Source of the DNA: Bemisia tabaci | Taxonomy: Eukaryota; Arthropoda; Insecta; Hemiptera; Aleyrodidae | DNA length: 64,000 nt | Assembly (NCBI RefSeq): GCF_918797505.1 | Contig: NC_092795.1 | Coordinates: 21,439,131 to 21,503,130, forward strand | Direction of reading: 5' to 3' | Shown here: positions 23,801 to 35,351 of the stretch, one piece after another | Numbering within the stretch: the first letter of the stretch is position 1 | How the letters are laid out: each line of letters opens with the position of its first letter | Notes under the pieces: generated by a model | Databases searched by the model: none | Told to the model about the DNA's origin: nothing | The model's input: the letters and a program-made list of their open reading frames with translations, nothing else | Program-made: the position numbers and the translations under genes

Positions 23801-25707
23801 TATGCATGGAACGCGAGAGTATATAGAACCCGAGACATCTATCATCCCGCGAGCAAGGCAGGCGCATCCCGAGGGAAGTCTCTTAGCGGCGATTGATTGG
23901 GTTCGGCGCGGGCTCGAGGTCACCGTCTCAAAGGGATGCGGACCGAAACTAGGGTCAAAGGAGCAACAGGCAGGAAGCTCAAGTCCGGCGAGCTTTGCTT
24001 CCGTGACTTTTTTTGTCCTTGCAAGTCCCTGCGTCCAGCATCGCCTCCCTTCGAGCTTTCGCGGGAATCAATTTGTCTTCCCTGGGCTCCGGTGAAAGAT
24101 GGTTTGTTTTCTCGGGACCAACCGGGGTGCCAGTTCGTTTAATACTCCTTTAATAAAGAGCTGCAACGGATTTTCATTCAGCAAGGTGTATTGGAATATA
24201 CAACACACCTTTGCAAACTTTTTTTCGGGGTTTTTAACATGCTTTTATCAGAGATTTCTTTTATTTAAATTTTTGTGTGCATCAGTATCCTTGTATCCCT
24301 GACTTAAAATCTCCAAAAACTCATTAAATTAAGAAAAGTCTCTGAATTGTATCACACCTATTGGTGTAAATAAGTGTTTTCTTTCATTTGTCGCATAGCC
24401 GCCTTTTAATCACGACATTTTCCTCTGCGGTATGTTTCGCATGCAGCATTTAACAAAGTATGAGAAATCGTACTTTTCCTAATATTGATAATTTCCTCCT
24501 CTAACTCTCTCAAATGTTAGAGAAAAGAAAGTTACTAATGAATTTTTTTTTCTGTTCACAGGTAAGGAGTCTCACCTCTTTAAAATTGTCTTCGTATACC
24601 TAGTCGGTGAGTAAAGTAAAAAAATTAAATATCTGACTTCCTTCTCCCTGACTGTTAAGAAACTTGTGGAGCAAATCTTCATCATCAAGTTTACCAAAAA
24701 ATTAGCTCACAATCAGCAACTGAATCACCAAACAAATCAATCAATTTGCAAACACGAAGATTTTGTCAACGGATTAACGGTGGAACCACGTAATCCGCCA
24801 TTTTTCACCCGTCCAAATGGAAAGTGTCCGTATTTGTCTCTTATCTAGATACAACTATTCGCCAAGTGGATGTCCTTGTCGCATATCCAAAAACTCGAAG
24901 GCTTCTCTCATAATGGGGACTAGGTGCAACTTCATTAATTGAACTATGACAATGATGATCTATATTTTATGTCATCGTTCAGGAAGTGTGAGAGCGAACT
25001 ATAAAAAAAAAAAAAAAACCTTTCAGTCCATAAAATTTCCCAGAAATACGATTATTCTAATAATATTACCCAACTAGGCGCGTCTTTACAGCTGTCAAGT
25101 AGATGCCTTTTGATCTGCAAGCTTAGCATATTGGTGTGCTGGAGGCTTTTTTCCTGCTCATTTTGCTTGATTTTGAAAAATATTCAGTCATAAGTTGGAT
25201 AAATGCCGCCAATTTACAACTTCGCGGAAGAAGATGAGGTGGAAAAATAAACGGGGCTTATGTTTTTGAGCACTTCCTCCAGAATTTAAAACACGTCTCT
25301 GCACGACCTGAAGATAAAGGTGCAAAGGTGAACTTAAATCCACGCATGGGGTGAAGTAGCAACCCTCGCGTGTTCATCGCTTGCGTTTGCCAGATTTTTC
25401 CTCTCTCACTGCATCCTAAGTTGAAAGTATTTGAAGTCTTCCAAAAATGTGAACGGCATTTAAGTAGCTTTACTCGTCAGATATTCTTTGCAATTTTTCT
25501 CCCTTAAATCGAAGTCTTTTCTTTTCTAGTACGTTTTGAAATAAGGTATGAACACAGCAGGGCCCACTACTGATTGGCTAAGCCATCACAGGCAACTACG
25601 GGCTGTTCAGAAGTGTAGAAATGACGAAATCTGTAAACAGAAGTTGGATACAATTATTGCAAATTTGCCGTTATTCGCTTGCAGGACCGTAAATCTTACT
25701 GAATTTT

Positions 25708-25753
<46 letters not shown>

Positions 25754-26537
25754 TTTTAGTAATGAAAAATCATGCCTGAGCGTTTCACAGAAAAATTAAA
25801 TACAATTTTGTTGAGATATTTTTTGCGGCAAGGTTAATAACAAGTGTAACCATAGCAGCAGTGATAACCATCAAAAATTTTGGTAACAACCGCCCTCCCA
25901 TCTATAGCCAGCGCCATTTTGGGGCCCTAAGCAGCCCCCATAGGGACCAAAGTCCATGCTCTCCCTATAATGATACTCTATCTTTGGCATCACGCATGAC
26001 TGTCGCTGCAAGTGTTGAGACTTAGGAGCAACTTTTGAAAAAACTTTAAAGTTGTGGCTAGTCGCGGCAATGCGGCTTGCGCACGCAATAAATCCACCGC
26101 AGAGAGATACTCGGAAACCCCCGGAAAAAGTATTGCCGAGTATTCAGTTATCTCTCCCTCGCATGTCGAGGCCGCGCAAGACAAAATGATTAAAATATCG
26201 AGATCGTGGCGTGTGAATCACCTCGGGGTGGGGGGCACGCACGGCGAATGTTAAACAGAGGGAACACGCGTTAAACGCAGCGCGGGTTGCCGGCCTCCGC
26301 TTCTGCAGGGGCCGAACAAGGATTTAATGAAATGTAACAGTGTCACGGGGTTGTGCACCGAGGGGCTTACCTGCCGCCGCACAGTGTTGCCAGATTTAAT
26401 GTGTTAGGTATCATGCCCCGTCTTGGAGATGTCTACACTCAGAAGAATTTCATCAAGACACAATTGCTTTACCACATTTTTAATTATAAAATGTATATGC
26501 GTGTTTTATTTCTATTGATTTCAGATTCTCTATAAGA
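23801..26537. other. No gene recognised
   Basis: A GC-richer block at 23830-24100 and 26050-26310, a lone copy of the GATACAACTATTCG motif near 24848, and the 39-A run. The remainder is AT-rich without visible structure. Confidence 0.4.
25713..25751. repeat. Poly(A) run, 39 bp
   Basis: Uninterrupted A run. It could be the tail of a retroposed sequence upstream on the + strand, but no SINE boxes or repeats were recognised there. Confidence 0.8.
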
Positions 26538-26778
26538 AACCGTCCACAAAATACGTAACGCTGTAGGATGGGAGGGGGATCTGAACCTGTGATACGGGGT
26601 GCGTTACAGGGGTGAGAAAGGGAAATTGGAGCTATGTCTGGGGAACGCTGAAATCCATCAAACAGAGCGTCACGTATTTTGTTTAAGGGGGTGCAGGCTG
26701 TGATATACGAATGCCTTACGGGGTAGAGAGAGGAGTAAGAAAATACGATTTTAAGGTTAATTATTTTATGAACGGTCC
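26538..26778. mobile_element. ACCGTCCA-ended short element
   Basis: Inverted ends AACCGTCCACAAAATACG and its diverged complement (ATTTTATGAACGGTCC); GGGG-rich interior with two CGTNACGT-type stretches. Probably a MITE; the duplication is not clear. Confidence 0.55.
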
Positions 26779-26825
26779 CTAACTTTGAGGGATTATTTCT
26801 AGCTTAATGTTTTTTTCCCTACACA

Positions 26826-27055
26826 CACTGGGAAAAAAAAAACACATTGGATCTAGAGTCAAGACTCTTGAAAACATTGACAAGAAAAAATACTCTTAAT
26901 TCAATCGGATTTTTGCTTGAATGAAAACGAAATCCGCTTAAATTAAGAGGCTTGGTTCTTGATTTAAGCTAGATTCTGATTGAATCAAGTGTACTTTTTC
27001 TTGTCGATGTTTTTAAGAGTCTGCACTCTAGATCCAATGTGTTTTTTTTCCAGTG
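26826..27055. mobile_element. CACTGG palindromic MITE, copy 4 (2-bp TSD CA)
   Basis: Same family, centre orientation as copy 2. Flanked by CA at 26824-26825 and 27056-27057. It lies 47 bp downstream of another short element (26538-26778). Confidence 0.85.
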
Positions 27056-27765
27056 CATTCTAAGCTAAACACTCCTATGTTAAGACTAACCGTCCATCAG
27101 AATCGTGTATGAGGATAGCCCTATTCTTTCCGCCACTGACGTTTGACCTGGAAGTGGGAAATCAAAATGAAGAAGACCCGGCAAAAATTAAGTAGAAGTT
27201 TTGTTTCGGTCAATCTTTTTTCTTTAAACCCCAAACTTTACGCTCAGAAAAGTTTCGTTTCATTCCGGGGGTTCAATGAATTTGGCAATACTCCGTGGCG
27301 TAAACGACTGTTGAATGGCTGTAATTTGATTCGAAAAACAAGCTCATAAATTCATGCGTGCCCCGCCCGGAGGGGTGGGGATTTTCGGAGGCTCAGCCGA
27401 GGGGTTCTATCCATCATCTACGGCCCAACGTGTTCGAAATTCAAATTCGCCCGGGCTCCCCCGGCTGCATTTTTCCGGGTGCAGGGGCGTCGATTAAAAA
27501 TGGGGAGCTGCCCATCAATCAGGCCGGAGCTGCGGTTTTTTCCTGCGAATAAATTGGCGCCCTCCGCTCGGTCCCGGATAATTGCCCCTGTAAAATACGT
27601 GCGGTCGTTCTCGTCAGTTGCGGCAGTTCCTCACGCAGGAACGAATCCGCGGTGACGTCACAACTGTGTTTGAACGCATTAATTTACCCGTTTTTTTCCC
27701 CCGGAAAAATCTGAAATATTTACGTTTGAAGTCATAGGTGACAGCGTACTTTTCATCGCGCCCCC

Positions 27766-27915
27766 AGCGCACAATGGATCGAGTCGATAGGAGAAGTCGG
27801 ACCCAATTTGGAAACTTTAAACGCTTATAACTCCGTTTGTACAAAACTTTGAAGTTCTAAAAGTGGTTCCATTGGTTCCTCGTGAAATTTTCTTGAACAG
27901 CACCCTTTAAAGTTT

Positions 27916-27952
<37 letters not shown>

Positions 27953-28318
27953 ACTTCAAATACCACACAAATGGTGATCCTTGCGCTTCCAGTGAGAGCC
28001 CCTCCCCCCTCCGTCCCTACCATGTACCAGCCCAAGGTAACCGTTGTTTGAGACCATCAAACTCGGGTCGCCTAGCCGGGAATCGAACCCGGGACCTCCT
28101 GATTGTAGAGCCAGCGCTACAACCACTACACCACAGGAGGCCGAATGTGGCGAAATAAACGTAAAAAATTGCAGTTATAGTAAAAAATTCCTTGTCCGAC
28201 CTCTCTAATTGATTCGATCCTCTGTGCGGCGTAAAGGGCGTATCTCAATTTTCGCTTGAACCTCAGAAAGCATGGATTTTTAAGTAAAGCAAGGCTCACA
28301 TGGAAATTGAGATACGCC
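27766..28318. repeat. Composite repeat carrying the SINE: GTGGATCGA-type ends plus an 80-bp palindrome
   Basis: The left end at 27766 (GCGCACAATGGATCGAGTC) and an inverted, diverged right end at about 28190-28226 bracket the SINE. Next to it, 28238-28318 is a palindrome with arms GGCGTATCTCAATTTYC. The same two modules lie side by side at 13593-13937, and the palindrome module recurs at 56518-56599, which suggests one mobile family with a compound structure. Confidence 0.55.
27918..28142 (-). mobile_element. tRNA-derived SINE with poly(A) tail
   Basis: On the minus strand it starts at about 28142 with a tRNA-like head. A box-A-like stretch TGGTGTAGTGG sits at 28123-28133 and a perfect box B, GGTTCGATTCC, within 28078-28090, about 35 nt apart. 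A non-tRNA body follows and ends in 32 A (27949-27918). The T-arm stem CCGGG/CCCGG is intact, but the acceptor ends do not pair and the sequence runs on into the body, so this is not a functional tRNA gene. Such elements are transcribed by Pol III and copied by a LINE partner. No clear target-site duplication was seen. It lies inside an older repeat (27766-28318). Confidence 0.8.
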
Positions 28319-28792
28319 ATTCACAGAGACGACGATTTATACTTAGTAAGAACGTCATGTGAACTTTCAAGTATCGCTATATTTCCCTCGATGTCGCATT
28401 CATTTTCAGGGAAACTTACGCACATATATTTTCTACCTTTTAAAATTTCACTCAAGTAGACGAAAGATGATTTCGCGATTAAAATCCCCAGAAAAATTAA
28501 AAAATATCTAGTTTCCCAGAATATTTGTACTTTATCGGCTGAAAGGCAACATTCGATTGTTCATACGACGTTCTTTCACAATCACAACACGTTAGGACCC
28601 ACATTTTGACTCTAAGACTTTATTTGATTGAGTTCAGGAGAAATGAACTGAGGGCGTGAAAAACTTTAAAAAAAAGTTATCATTAGAGAGGGATGTCAAT
28701 GGTAGGTTAGTAGTTTTTGAAGCAAGCCTCAAAAGTGTGTATACTATTTTTGAGCTCCATGTAATACGTCTTACGTAAACAGGATGTTACCA

Positions 28793-28990
28793 CACTGAAA
28801 AAAAATAGCTCTGTTCATAGGGCCTCCACACTTTCTTTGTTACAGCTACAGAAGTTTTCGTTATGATGACAAAATGTTCTGTGCTCACGACTGAAGATCT
28901 GTCCTCACAACAGACAAGTTCTGTAAGTGTAACAAAGAAAATGCAGGAGTCCTGTGAACAGAAGACTCTATCATCAGCTCCGACTATTTT
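28793..28990. mobile_element. Partial CACTG-ended foldback
   Basis: The left end is CACTGAAAAAAAATAG. Arms CTTTCTTTGTTACA and its complement TGTAACAAAGAAAA (about 28928) form a hairpin. The expected right end (TTTTTTCAGTG) is missing near 28990, so the copy looks truncated or rearranged. Confidence 0.45.
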
Positions 28991-30047
28991 GCGTGCAAAG
29001 CATTGGCTGCTAGTGTATAGGGATCGATTCAAACAGTAAAAAAAACTCTTGTTTAATTTTTGCTAACTTCAACAGTATATTGACTACATAAGAATAATTT
29101 AAAGTTAACGCAACTTCCAACAACATAGACTGCACGGGATCACATGCAAACGTCCTCGAGTAGTCGATGCGGTGAGCTAGTTCACACCGCGACGGGCGAC
29201 GCATACGCTGCCTCGGTTCATGCGCCTCGCTCAGAAATCGCCTTCAACTTTTTGCCCGCAACACGCACTACTCTCGTGCTGGTTTAGTTATCGCTTGAGG
29301 ATTTGCACTCTCACGATGTCTTACCAAACCTGCTGAGCGATTTATTTCAATCGCCGTTTTCGACAGCAATACTGGCAGGCAAATACCGCGTCCTCATTTC
29401 ATCCACAATGTTTACTTAGTCTTTTTTTTCCCTGTAACTATGCATTATTTCATCTATAAATTAATCGACTATGAAACATTCATTTTTGTTTTATAGACAA
29501 CAATTATCTTCACCCCTCATTACTTTCTTTCACATTCATTTATTCTAATGTTTAGTAAAGCCTTGAATAATCAGCGGTAGGTAAATATTCCGAAAGAATC
29601 CTGAGCTTTTTTAGCTAAACATGCATTTTTTTCAGTGTAATAGTCAACGTTTGGCAAAAAGAATTTAATATATTCAGGACAGCAGTACTTAATGATTTTT
29701 GCGGGGAAATGTTCTCTATCCGTCTTGAAAATTTTCATGTATTTATTAGTTCCTCACATGTTCACGTTCCTTCGCAAGAAAATAAGTACGCTAGCATATA
29801 GTATAGTATAGTGCTATAGTTCGCTGCATTTTTGGGTTAAGAGGTGTTTTCCTCAGGAAATGTCCTTGTTTCAACTAAAGTGTTTATCAGGGATTCGAGG
29901 ATCCACACGAGGCCCGAAGAGTGTAGTGTACAAGGTTGCACTTTGTGCCGGGTATGAAAAATCAATTTCGCCGCATGCTTTGGTAGTTCTCGTGTTCTGG
30001 TAAACGATTGAAGGCATCTCCTATTTTCCCTTCTTTGAAGTGTCACA
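28991..30047. other. Upstream region of the IR-like gene
   Basis: About 1 kb of AT-rich DNA. No TATA box or initiator can be singled out. The nearest repeat is the partial foldback ending near 28990. Confidence 0.4.
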
Positions 30048-32411
30048 ATGGATACGTTCCCTTCAATAATACGCAAGTATTTCCATTTAATTTTTTTCTT
30101 CATTTTTCTTATAATAACCGCAGTTTTGAGCACCTCCGATCTTCAACGTCCAAAAGAAAGTAAGCGGGAGTCTCTACATTTATTGGCATTTCATGTGTGT
30201 CAAAACATAGCTAATAGAACCGATCTAAAGCTGTTTTACACGGTAGATTTGGATTCAGACCCATCATTTCAGCATCTCATTCAAGACTTGCATGGAACTT
30301 CCATTCAGACTATTTCAATAACTCACCACGGAGGAATGACTGATTCAATGGTCACTGATCAACGGAAAAATATTATCTTCAATTTTAACGACATCGATGA
30401 GCTGTTCAACTTTATTTTTCACACAATATCACCACCCGAATCTCTAAAAATGAATCGAGAAATGGAAACGGGTTTCGAAGGGAGCACAGAGAACACTGTA
30501 AATCAAACAAAGAAAACTCTTCCTCGTTATTGCATTAAAGTCGATGAATTTCACTACTTCTCGCAACGAGAAGGATGCAGTAAAGAAGTAAGGATAACGT
30601 CCTCCGAACTAGAAAATGGTTCTATTCTGAGTGATTCAGTTTATAATGCAACTAGCGGTTTCTACCTCAATAAAATTTGGAATTTCAGAAACCATCTAAT
30701 ATTCCTATTGAAAAATGTAGGACATTGTGCCAGAGAGTTTCCCTCAAAAATATTCCGCAATGTAACTTTTCCCACTTTTGAAACGAACAAGCGTTTTAAT
30801 TTAATATTATGTTTCAAATTTTTTTGGCGTTTCTTCAAAGGCCAGAAAACTATTATATGCCACCCGGACGGTTGTGAGAAGTACGACCCTTTCACAGAAA
30901 GCCTTATCTTCTACCAGGGCTGGGCCCAGATTCATGAGGATTTCTTGGACTTCTCTTGGACAAACATGCATGAAAAATCAATCTTGGTAATAGAGGACTA
31001 TTCCGAACCTGCAGGTTTGCGATCTTTTCGCATAGAAACTTGGATGAGCGGGAGTTTCTTTTTTGACGTCGTTCTTGAAAATCTGGTGGACGCGGTGAAC
31101 TGCACGCTGAGGACCTTGGGGCCATATGAAATACATAAAGCTGAAGTGAGAAAAAACGCCCTTAAATACGATGTCAGTTTGCTTTTTTTCAATAATGAAA
31201 TCATTTCAGAAGGAACTGATTATTCCGAACTCGATATTTCTGCTAGTGTTGACACGAGTGCTCTGTGTATCGCCACCCCTCACAGCGGTTACATGTCACA
31301 AGGTCTGGTAATTTTCAAGAGTTTTTCACCACTTGTTTGGATTTTCATTTCGGCAACTTTTGCCTCTCTTACCATAATGCAATATTTTTACCAGTATTCG
31401 CAGTACGCATTGTTTCCTCGACTCTACACAGAAACAGAAGTGGATTATTACAGAGACACATCCTCCCTGTTGATTGTGTACGCTTACTTCATTTGTGGGA
31501 GCTCCCCATCTCTACATCTCGGTCGCTTGTTTACAGGGAAAGTCCTATTTTTAATTTTTAGCTTCTCTACGATCATAATTTCCACTATATTCTTGAGCGG
31601 GATGACAACTTTACTCAGTGACAGAGTTTTGTATCCAGAGATCGACTCTATAAGAAGTTTAGAGGAGTCTAATATGCTCATTCAAACTCATAAAAAAGAA
31701 AATACTGAAACGAGTATTTTTGACCATTTGAACCTATCTGAATCACTAAGAGCAAGCCTGGCGGACAATTTTTATTATTATACCGATGTAGTAATCTTAG
31801 AGCTAATGGAAATACTTAGCACTTACGATCCCGTTCTTGTTAACTTTGCTGCTATTCATGACTTTTTTCTCAATCTCACCGACATCGGGAATTCAGTCGA
31901 AAAGATTGATCAGAATGTGCGTTCAATAACAGAAACTGACGCCTTGTTGTTGGGTGTCCCATCCTCATCAACGCCTCAAAAAAATCTTCGCATGAGAAGT
32001 TTCCTGAATGATCAATGGTATGATTATCATTTAATGGTTGAATGCCTCATGACGTATCCGGTGATTTTCACATTTGCAAAAAATTCGTTCCTCTTTGATA
32101 GAATGGACCGGATGATGGCTCAATACTTCGAAACTGGCCATGCCAGAAGAATTTTGGGCAATATTTCTGTAATGAGACAGGTGGAATTGGGCGTGTCCTA
32201 CGCTGAGAACGATCCGGAGCCTCGCGCGTTTAATTTGGATGATTTACAATCGGGATTCATTGGTCTTGTCGTTGGCTTGTTCATGAGTTTCCTTGCTTTT
32301 GTAGGTGAACTTTTGTTCGATTACTTTCAATTCTCGGCGACTGTTAAAGTTTTCGTGAGATTTAAAGACTCTCTATTCAAGAAAATCCGAGGCAGCGTAA
32401 AAAATGCGTAA
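30048..32411 (+). CDS. Divergent ionotropic receptor (IR)-like chemoreceptor, intronless
   Basis: A 787-residue uninterrupted frame. The ATG at 30048 is the first in frame after a TGA at 30036-30038, so an unspliced product cannot start earlier; stop TAA at 32409-32411. Layout seen: hydrophobic N-terminal signal or anchor (about residues 12-28); long Cys-containing extracellular part with several N-x-S/T sites; S1-like ligand-binding half (about 325-415); TM1 (about 425-447); pore-loop-like stretch (470-490); TM2 (497-523, ending SGMTTLLS where glutamate receptors have SYTANLxxFL); S2-like half (530-715); TM3 (735-757); short basic cytoplasmic tail. This order is that of insect IRs, which are ligand-gated cation channel subunits in sensory dendrites, and the length is normal for them. 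The glutamate-binding residues and canonical TM2 motif are not recognisable, so it resembles the divergent tuning IRs rather than IR25a/IR8a. Ligand and subfamily cannot be assigned. No poly(A) signal or core promoter is clear. Alternative: a recently silenced gene with an intact frame. Confidence 0.85.
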   Translation: MDTFPSIIRKYFHLIFFFIFLIITAVLSTSDLQRPKESKRESLHLLAFHVCQNIANRTDLKLFYTVDLDSDPSFQHLIQDLHGTSIQTISITHHGGMTDSMVTDQRKNIIFNFNDIDELFNFIFHTISPPESLKMNREMETGFEGSTENTVNQTKKTLPRYCIKVDEFHYFSQREGCSKEVRITSSELENGSILSDSVYNATSGFYLNKIWNFRNHLIFLLKNVGHCAREFPSKIFRNVTFPTFETNKRFNLILCFKFFWRFFKGQKTIICHPDGCEKYDPFTESLIFYQGWAQIHEDFLDFSWTNMHEKSILVIEDYSEPAGLRSFRIETWMSGSFFFDVVLENLVDAVNCTLRTLGPYEIHKAEVRKNALKYDVSLLFFNNEIISEGTDYSELDISASVDTSALCIATPHSGYMSQGLVIFKSFSPLVWIFISATFASLTIMQYFYQYSQYALFPRLYTETEVDYYRDTSSLLIVYAYFICGSSPSLHLGRLFTGKVLFLIFSFSTIIISTIFLSGMTTLLSDRVLYPEIDSIRSLEESNMLIQTHKKENTETSIFDHLNLSESLRASLADNFYYYTDVVILELMEILSTYDPVLVNFAAIHDFFLNLTDIGNSVEKIDQNVRSITETDALLLGVPSSSTPQKNLRMRSFLNDQWYDYHLMVECLMTYPVIFTFAKNSFLFDRMDRMMAQYFETGHARRILGNISVMRQVELGVSYAENDPEPRAFNLDDLQSGFIGLVVGLFMSFLAFVGELLFDYFQFSATVKVFVRFKDSLFKKIRGSVKNA

Positions 32412-32671
32412 TTTAAATGTGAGAACGAAACATCGAATCATCGATTGCCTGGCTGCCCATCCACTGAAGATTTTCGATGATTTAATAAGTAGATTGTATA
32501 GGAGGAAGTTAAAGCTTTACCAACAGTATTAGGTAGATGAAAAGTTTTTTCATCGTTGAGGAACATATTACAACTAACCTATATTGCTGTTTACGACTCA
32601 CATTTTTTTTGGACCGGTGTATTTTTTTAATACTTTTTTTCATTATTTTAGCGGGAGCAAGTAACAGTAAG

Positions 32672-32945
32672 CAGGGTGTCTAGCATCAGGATTTTTACGA
32701 TTTTCCCGATTCTATCAGGATTTAATCCCGATTTCATCAGGATTTAAGGAAAAATTGATCGTAAAATCAGGATTTAAGAAAAGTCGGCCGTCCGCTTATT
32801 TTCCGTTAATTATCCGCTATCCGTACGTTAATTTTTCTTTGCAAAACGTCAGGATTTGGAAAATATATGAAATCAGGATTTGAAAAATATATGAAATCAG
32901 GATTTAGCGTTCAAATATCAGGAAAAGTCAGGATTTCCCAATATG

Positions 32946-32989
<44 letters not shown>

Positions 32990-32999
32990 AAACACCCTG
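32672..32999. mobile_element. CAGGGTGTC element with TCAGGATTT iterations (5-bp TSD GTAAG)
   Basis: Begins CAGGGTGTCTAGC and ends ACACCCTG, flanked by exact GTAAG copies at 32667-32671 and 33000-33004. The interior is built from many irregularly spaced copies of TCAGGATTT and contains a run of 42 A (32946-32987) just inside the right end. It lies 260 bp past the stop of the IR-like gene. CAGGG ends with a 5-bp duplication fit some hAT-type elements (inference). Confidence 0.85.
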
Positions 33000-33004
33000 G
33001 TAAG

Positions 33005-34641
33005 TCATTAGACTTACATTACTCAAATTTCGAAGGGGAAAGAATGGAACAATTAATCTACAGGGGAATTACATTGCTTTTTTGAAAGCTCGGCAGCACA
33101 TTGCAATGTAACGTCTCTGTTTCCTTGATAGTATAATTATTTAGATGAAAATACTCAGTATGCTGACGCTTTTTAAAAAGTGCGTCATCATTGCGTCGAC
33201 ACCTCTAGCCTCCCCCAACCCACTTGGGGTGGGCGGGTGGGGGTTGATCACGGCAGTAAATTCCCTGCATACCCGTCAACAAGCAACCGCTTCATCGAGG
33301 GTATTTTCTACCCCCGGCTCGCAACCCTCATGTCCCCTATCAAACGTCAACCCTTTCTCTTCCCTCCCCCCTCGCGCCCATCTAACATGCGTGTGTTGTC
33401 GTAATGCACTGCTCGCCGTAAAATATACTCATAGTCTCTCCACAATTTCCCCAAATTCGGCATTTCAGGATTGGGCCAGGCTTGCCACTTTCTACGATAA
33501 AATTTGCGTAAGTTATATTAAAGTTCGTGGAGAAAAGTGCTGATTTTCAGCAAACTCTGGCAACAGACGGTCGGACCCTTCTGTTTTTGCTCCCTTGGCC
33601 TTCATCAAAGCTGCACTTTGCAAATGACACCTCTCGAGGCTGTATTTCATCTCAACACTAACCCCTTCTATTTCAAGCGTGCAGATGCTAGGTCAGGGTT
33701 AGGATTCCGAGGTGCGGATCAGACAGGGACGACTGGATGGATCATTATACATGGAAAACTTACTTTTTTGCGCATGACTTATTTCAAAGGATATCATCGA
33801 CGGATAAGTTAATTAAAATTGTTTCAATTTCGGAAAAGCATGTTTAAAATTGAAAAATTACTTGGAAACAAATTAACTTTTAGTGTAAACAGTGAAGCCA
33901 AAAAATGAGGTCTACATGGAAGAAAATAATTGAGTGCCACTATAGACTTTCTAATTATACATACGCCATTTATTAGAAAATCTATTTATCAGTATACATT
34001 CCTGGTAGTGTTGAATAGGTGTCCAAGACGTTGCTTAACGTTGACGTTTGTTTAATTTGGAAATATTACATGGTAATTCTTCTGGCGCAAATGAATTTTA
34101 AAATCAAATATTGAAGCCAAACAATGATTTCTGTATGAAAAAAAAAGTTTGGTTGTATGGATTTTAGACTGCCTAGTTATTAACCGATCCGTAGGAAATT
34201 AATAGCTGCATCAATAGATTTCTAATAGTGTTACAATGTTTGTGCAACAATGCCAGGACTCCAACACTGGTGATTAGATTTTCTAGGAATGAGCATCAAT
34301 AGAAGTTTTGTCAAGTCGGCAATACTATATTATATTCGTTTTTAAAATGTGTAATGTATAATATTCTTTAGAAGCTCACCATAAGGAGAGGTTTGATGGA
34401 AACAATTAATGTCTCATTTTGTAAAAAAAAAAAAAATTATAAAATGTTTAAATAATGTTTTAATAATGTTAAATGTTTATAATAAATCCTTTTATTTATG
34501 GTGTATAAAACCAAGTAATTACTCTTCCTTCTCGTCTATAAAATTAACAGCAAAAAACCTAAAGGAGGAGAAGAGGGACGTTGGATAGCCACCGATGCGA
34601 CACGGCAAAAATGCACCGAAAGACATTATGAGCAAGAAAAT
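33005..34641. other. No gene recognised
   Basis: 33200-33420 is C-rich. 33840-34060 and 34085-34280 may be an old direct duplication (shared GAAGCCAAA, TTTTAGACT, AGTGTT blocks), too diverged to be sure. Confidence 0.35.
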
Positions 34642-34807
34642 CAGTGGCGTGGCGTGCTTTGCGATTTATCGACATTGATACGCCACTCAAACCTATGAAA
34701 AAAGATCGATTATCAGGGTGTTCGCAGCGAACACCTCAGTAATCGATTCTTTACCATAGCTTCAAATGGCGAATATCGATATATCGATCATTCACGCCAC
34801 GCCACTG
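34642..34807. mobile_element. CAGTGGCG hAT-like palindromic MITE (8-bp TSD, 7/8)
   Basis: 166 bp, inverted ends CAGTGGCGTGGCGTG and complement; the interior is a long palindrome rich in ATCGAT. Flanks AAGAAAAT (34634-34641) and AAGGAAAT (34808-34815) match at 7 of 8. CAGTG ends with 8-bp duplications are typical of hAT elements. Confidence 0.8.
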
Positions 34808-34815
34808 AAGGAAAT

Positions 34816-35319
34816 TAGTTGAAAGTGAAAGGAGAATGAGAGCGAAGAACGCTTAGGAAGCAATAATAATTTTAATTACCTGTTACCGGCCGGCAAGTAG
34901 AAACTCACCCAGTATGGTATTGTCAATTACAGCAACCATTAAAGGTAATTACACGTTCAACCTCATGTCCCCGAAAATAGCGCTGAGGATAGGAGTTCGA
35001 ATTTGGTTATTTCATCGCCCGGTCCACCCGCGGACGCGCGGACAAAGTAAAACTCTGGTGCCTCATTGGAGATACTATTAAATTAATTAATTAATTAATT
35101 CCTCTCTCTGCCGTCCGCAAAGTGCGTTATCTTTTCATGCAACCACTCTTTCAGCTATACGATTTTTTATCAACCAACCACATTTAAGTTCGGCCGAAAG
35201 TTTGCAGGATTGCGGATTCTCTCACATTTTAGTTGAATTTATTGTAATTTCTCGGCGCTCGCCATGAATCATGACTAAAAATTTTCGATCTAGAATCACG
35301 ATTGCAGGATTATGAAGGT

Positions 35320-35351
<32 letters not shown>

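Noticed and set aside
28060..28142. A tRNA gene on the minus strand
   Set aside because: The A and B boxes and T arm are clear, but the acceptor ends do not pair and the sequence continues into a body with a poly(A) tail, so it is a SINE head.
29621..29640. TTTTTTCAGTG as the missing right end of the element starting at 28793
   Set aside because: Flanking dinucleotides do not match and the 650 bp between show no pairing with the left part.
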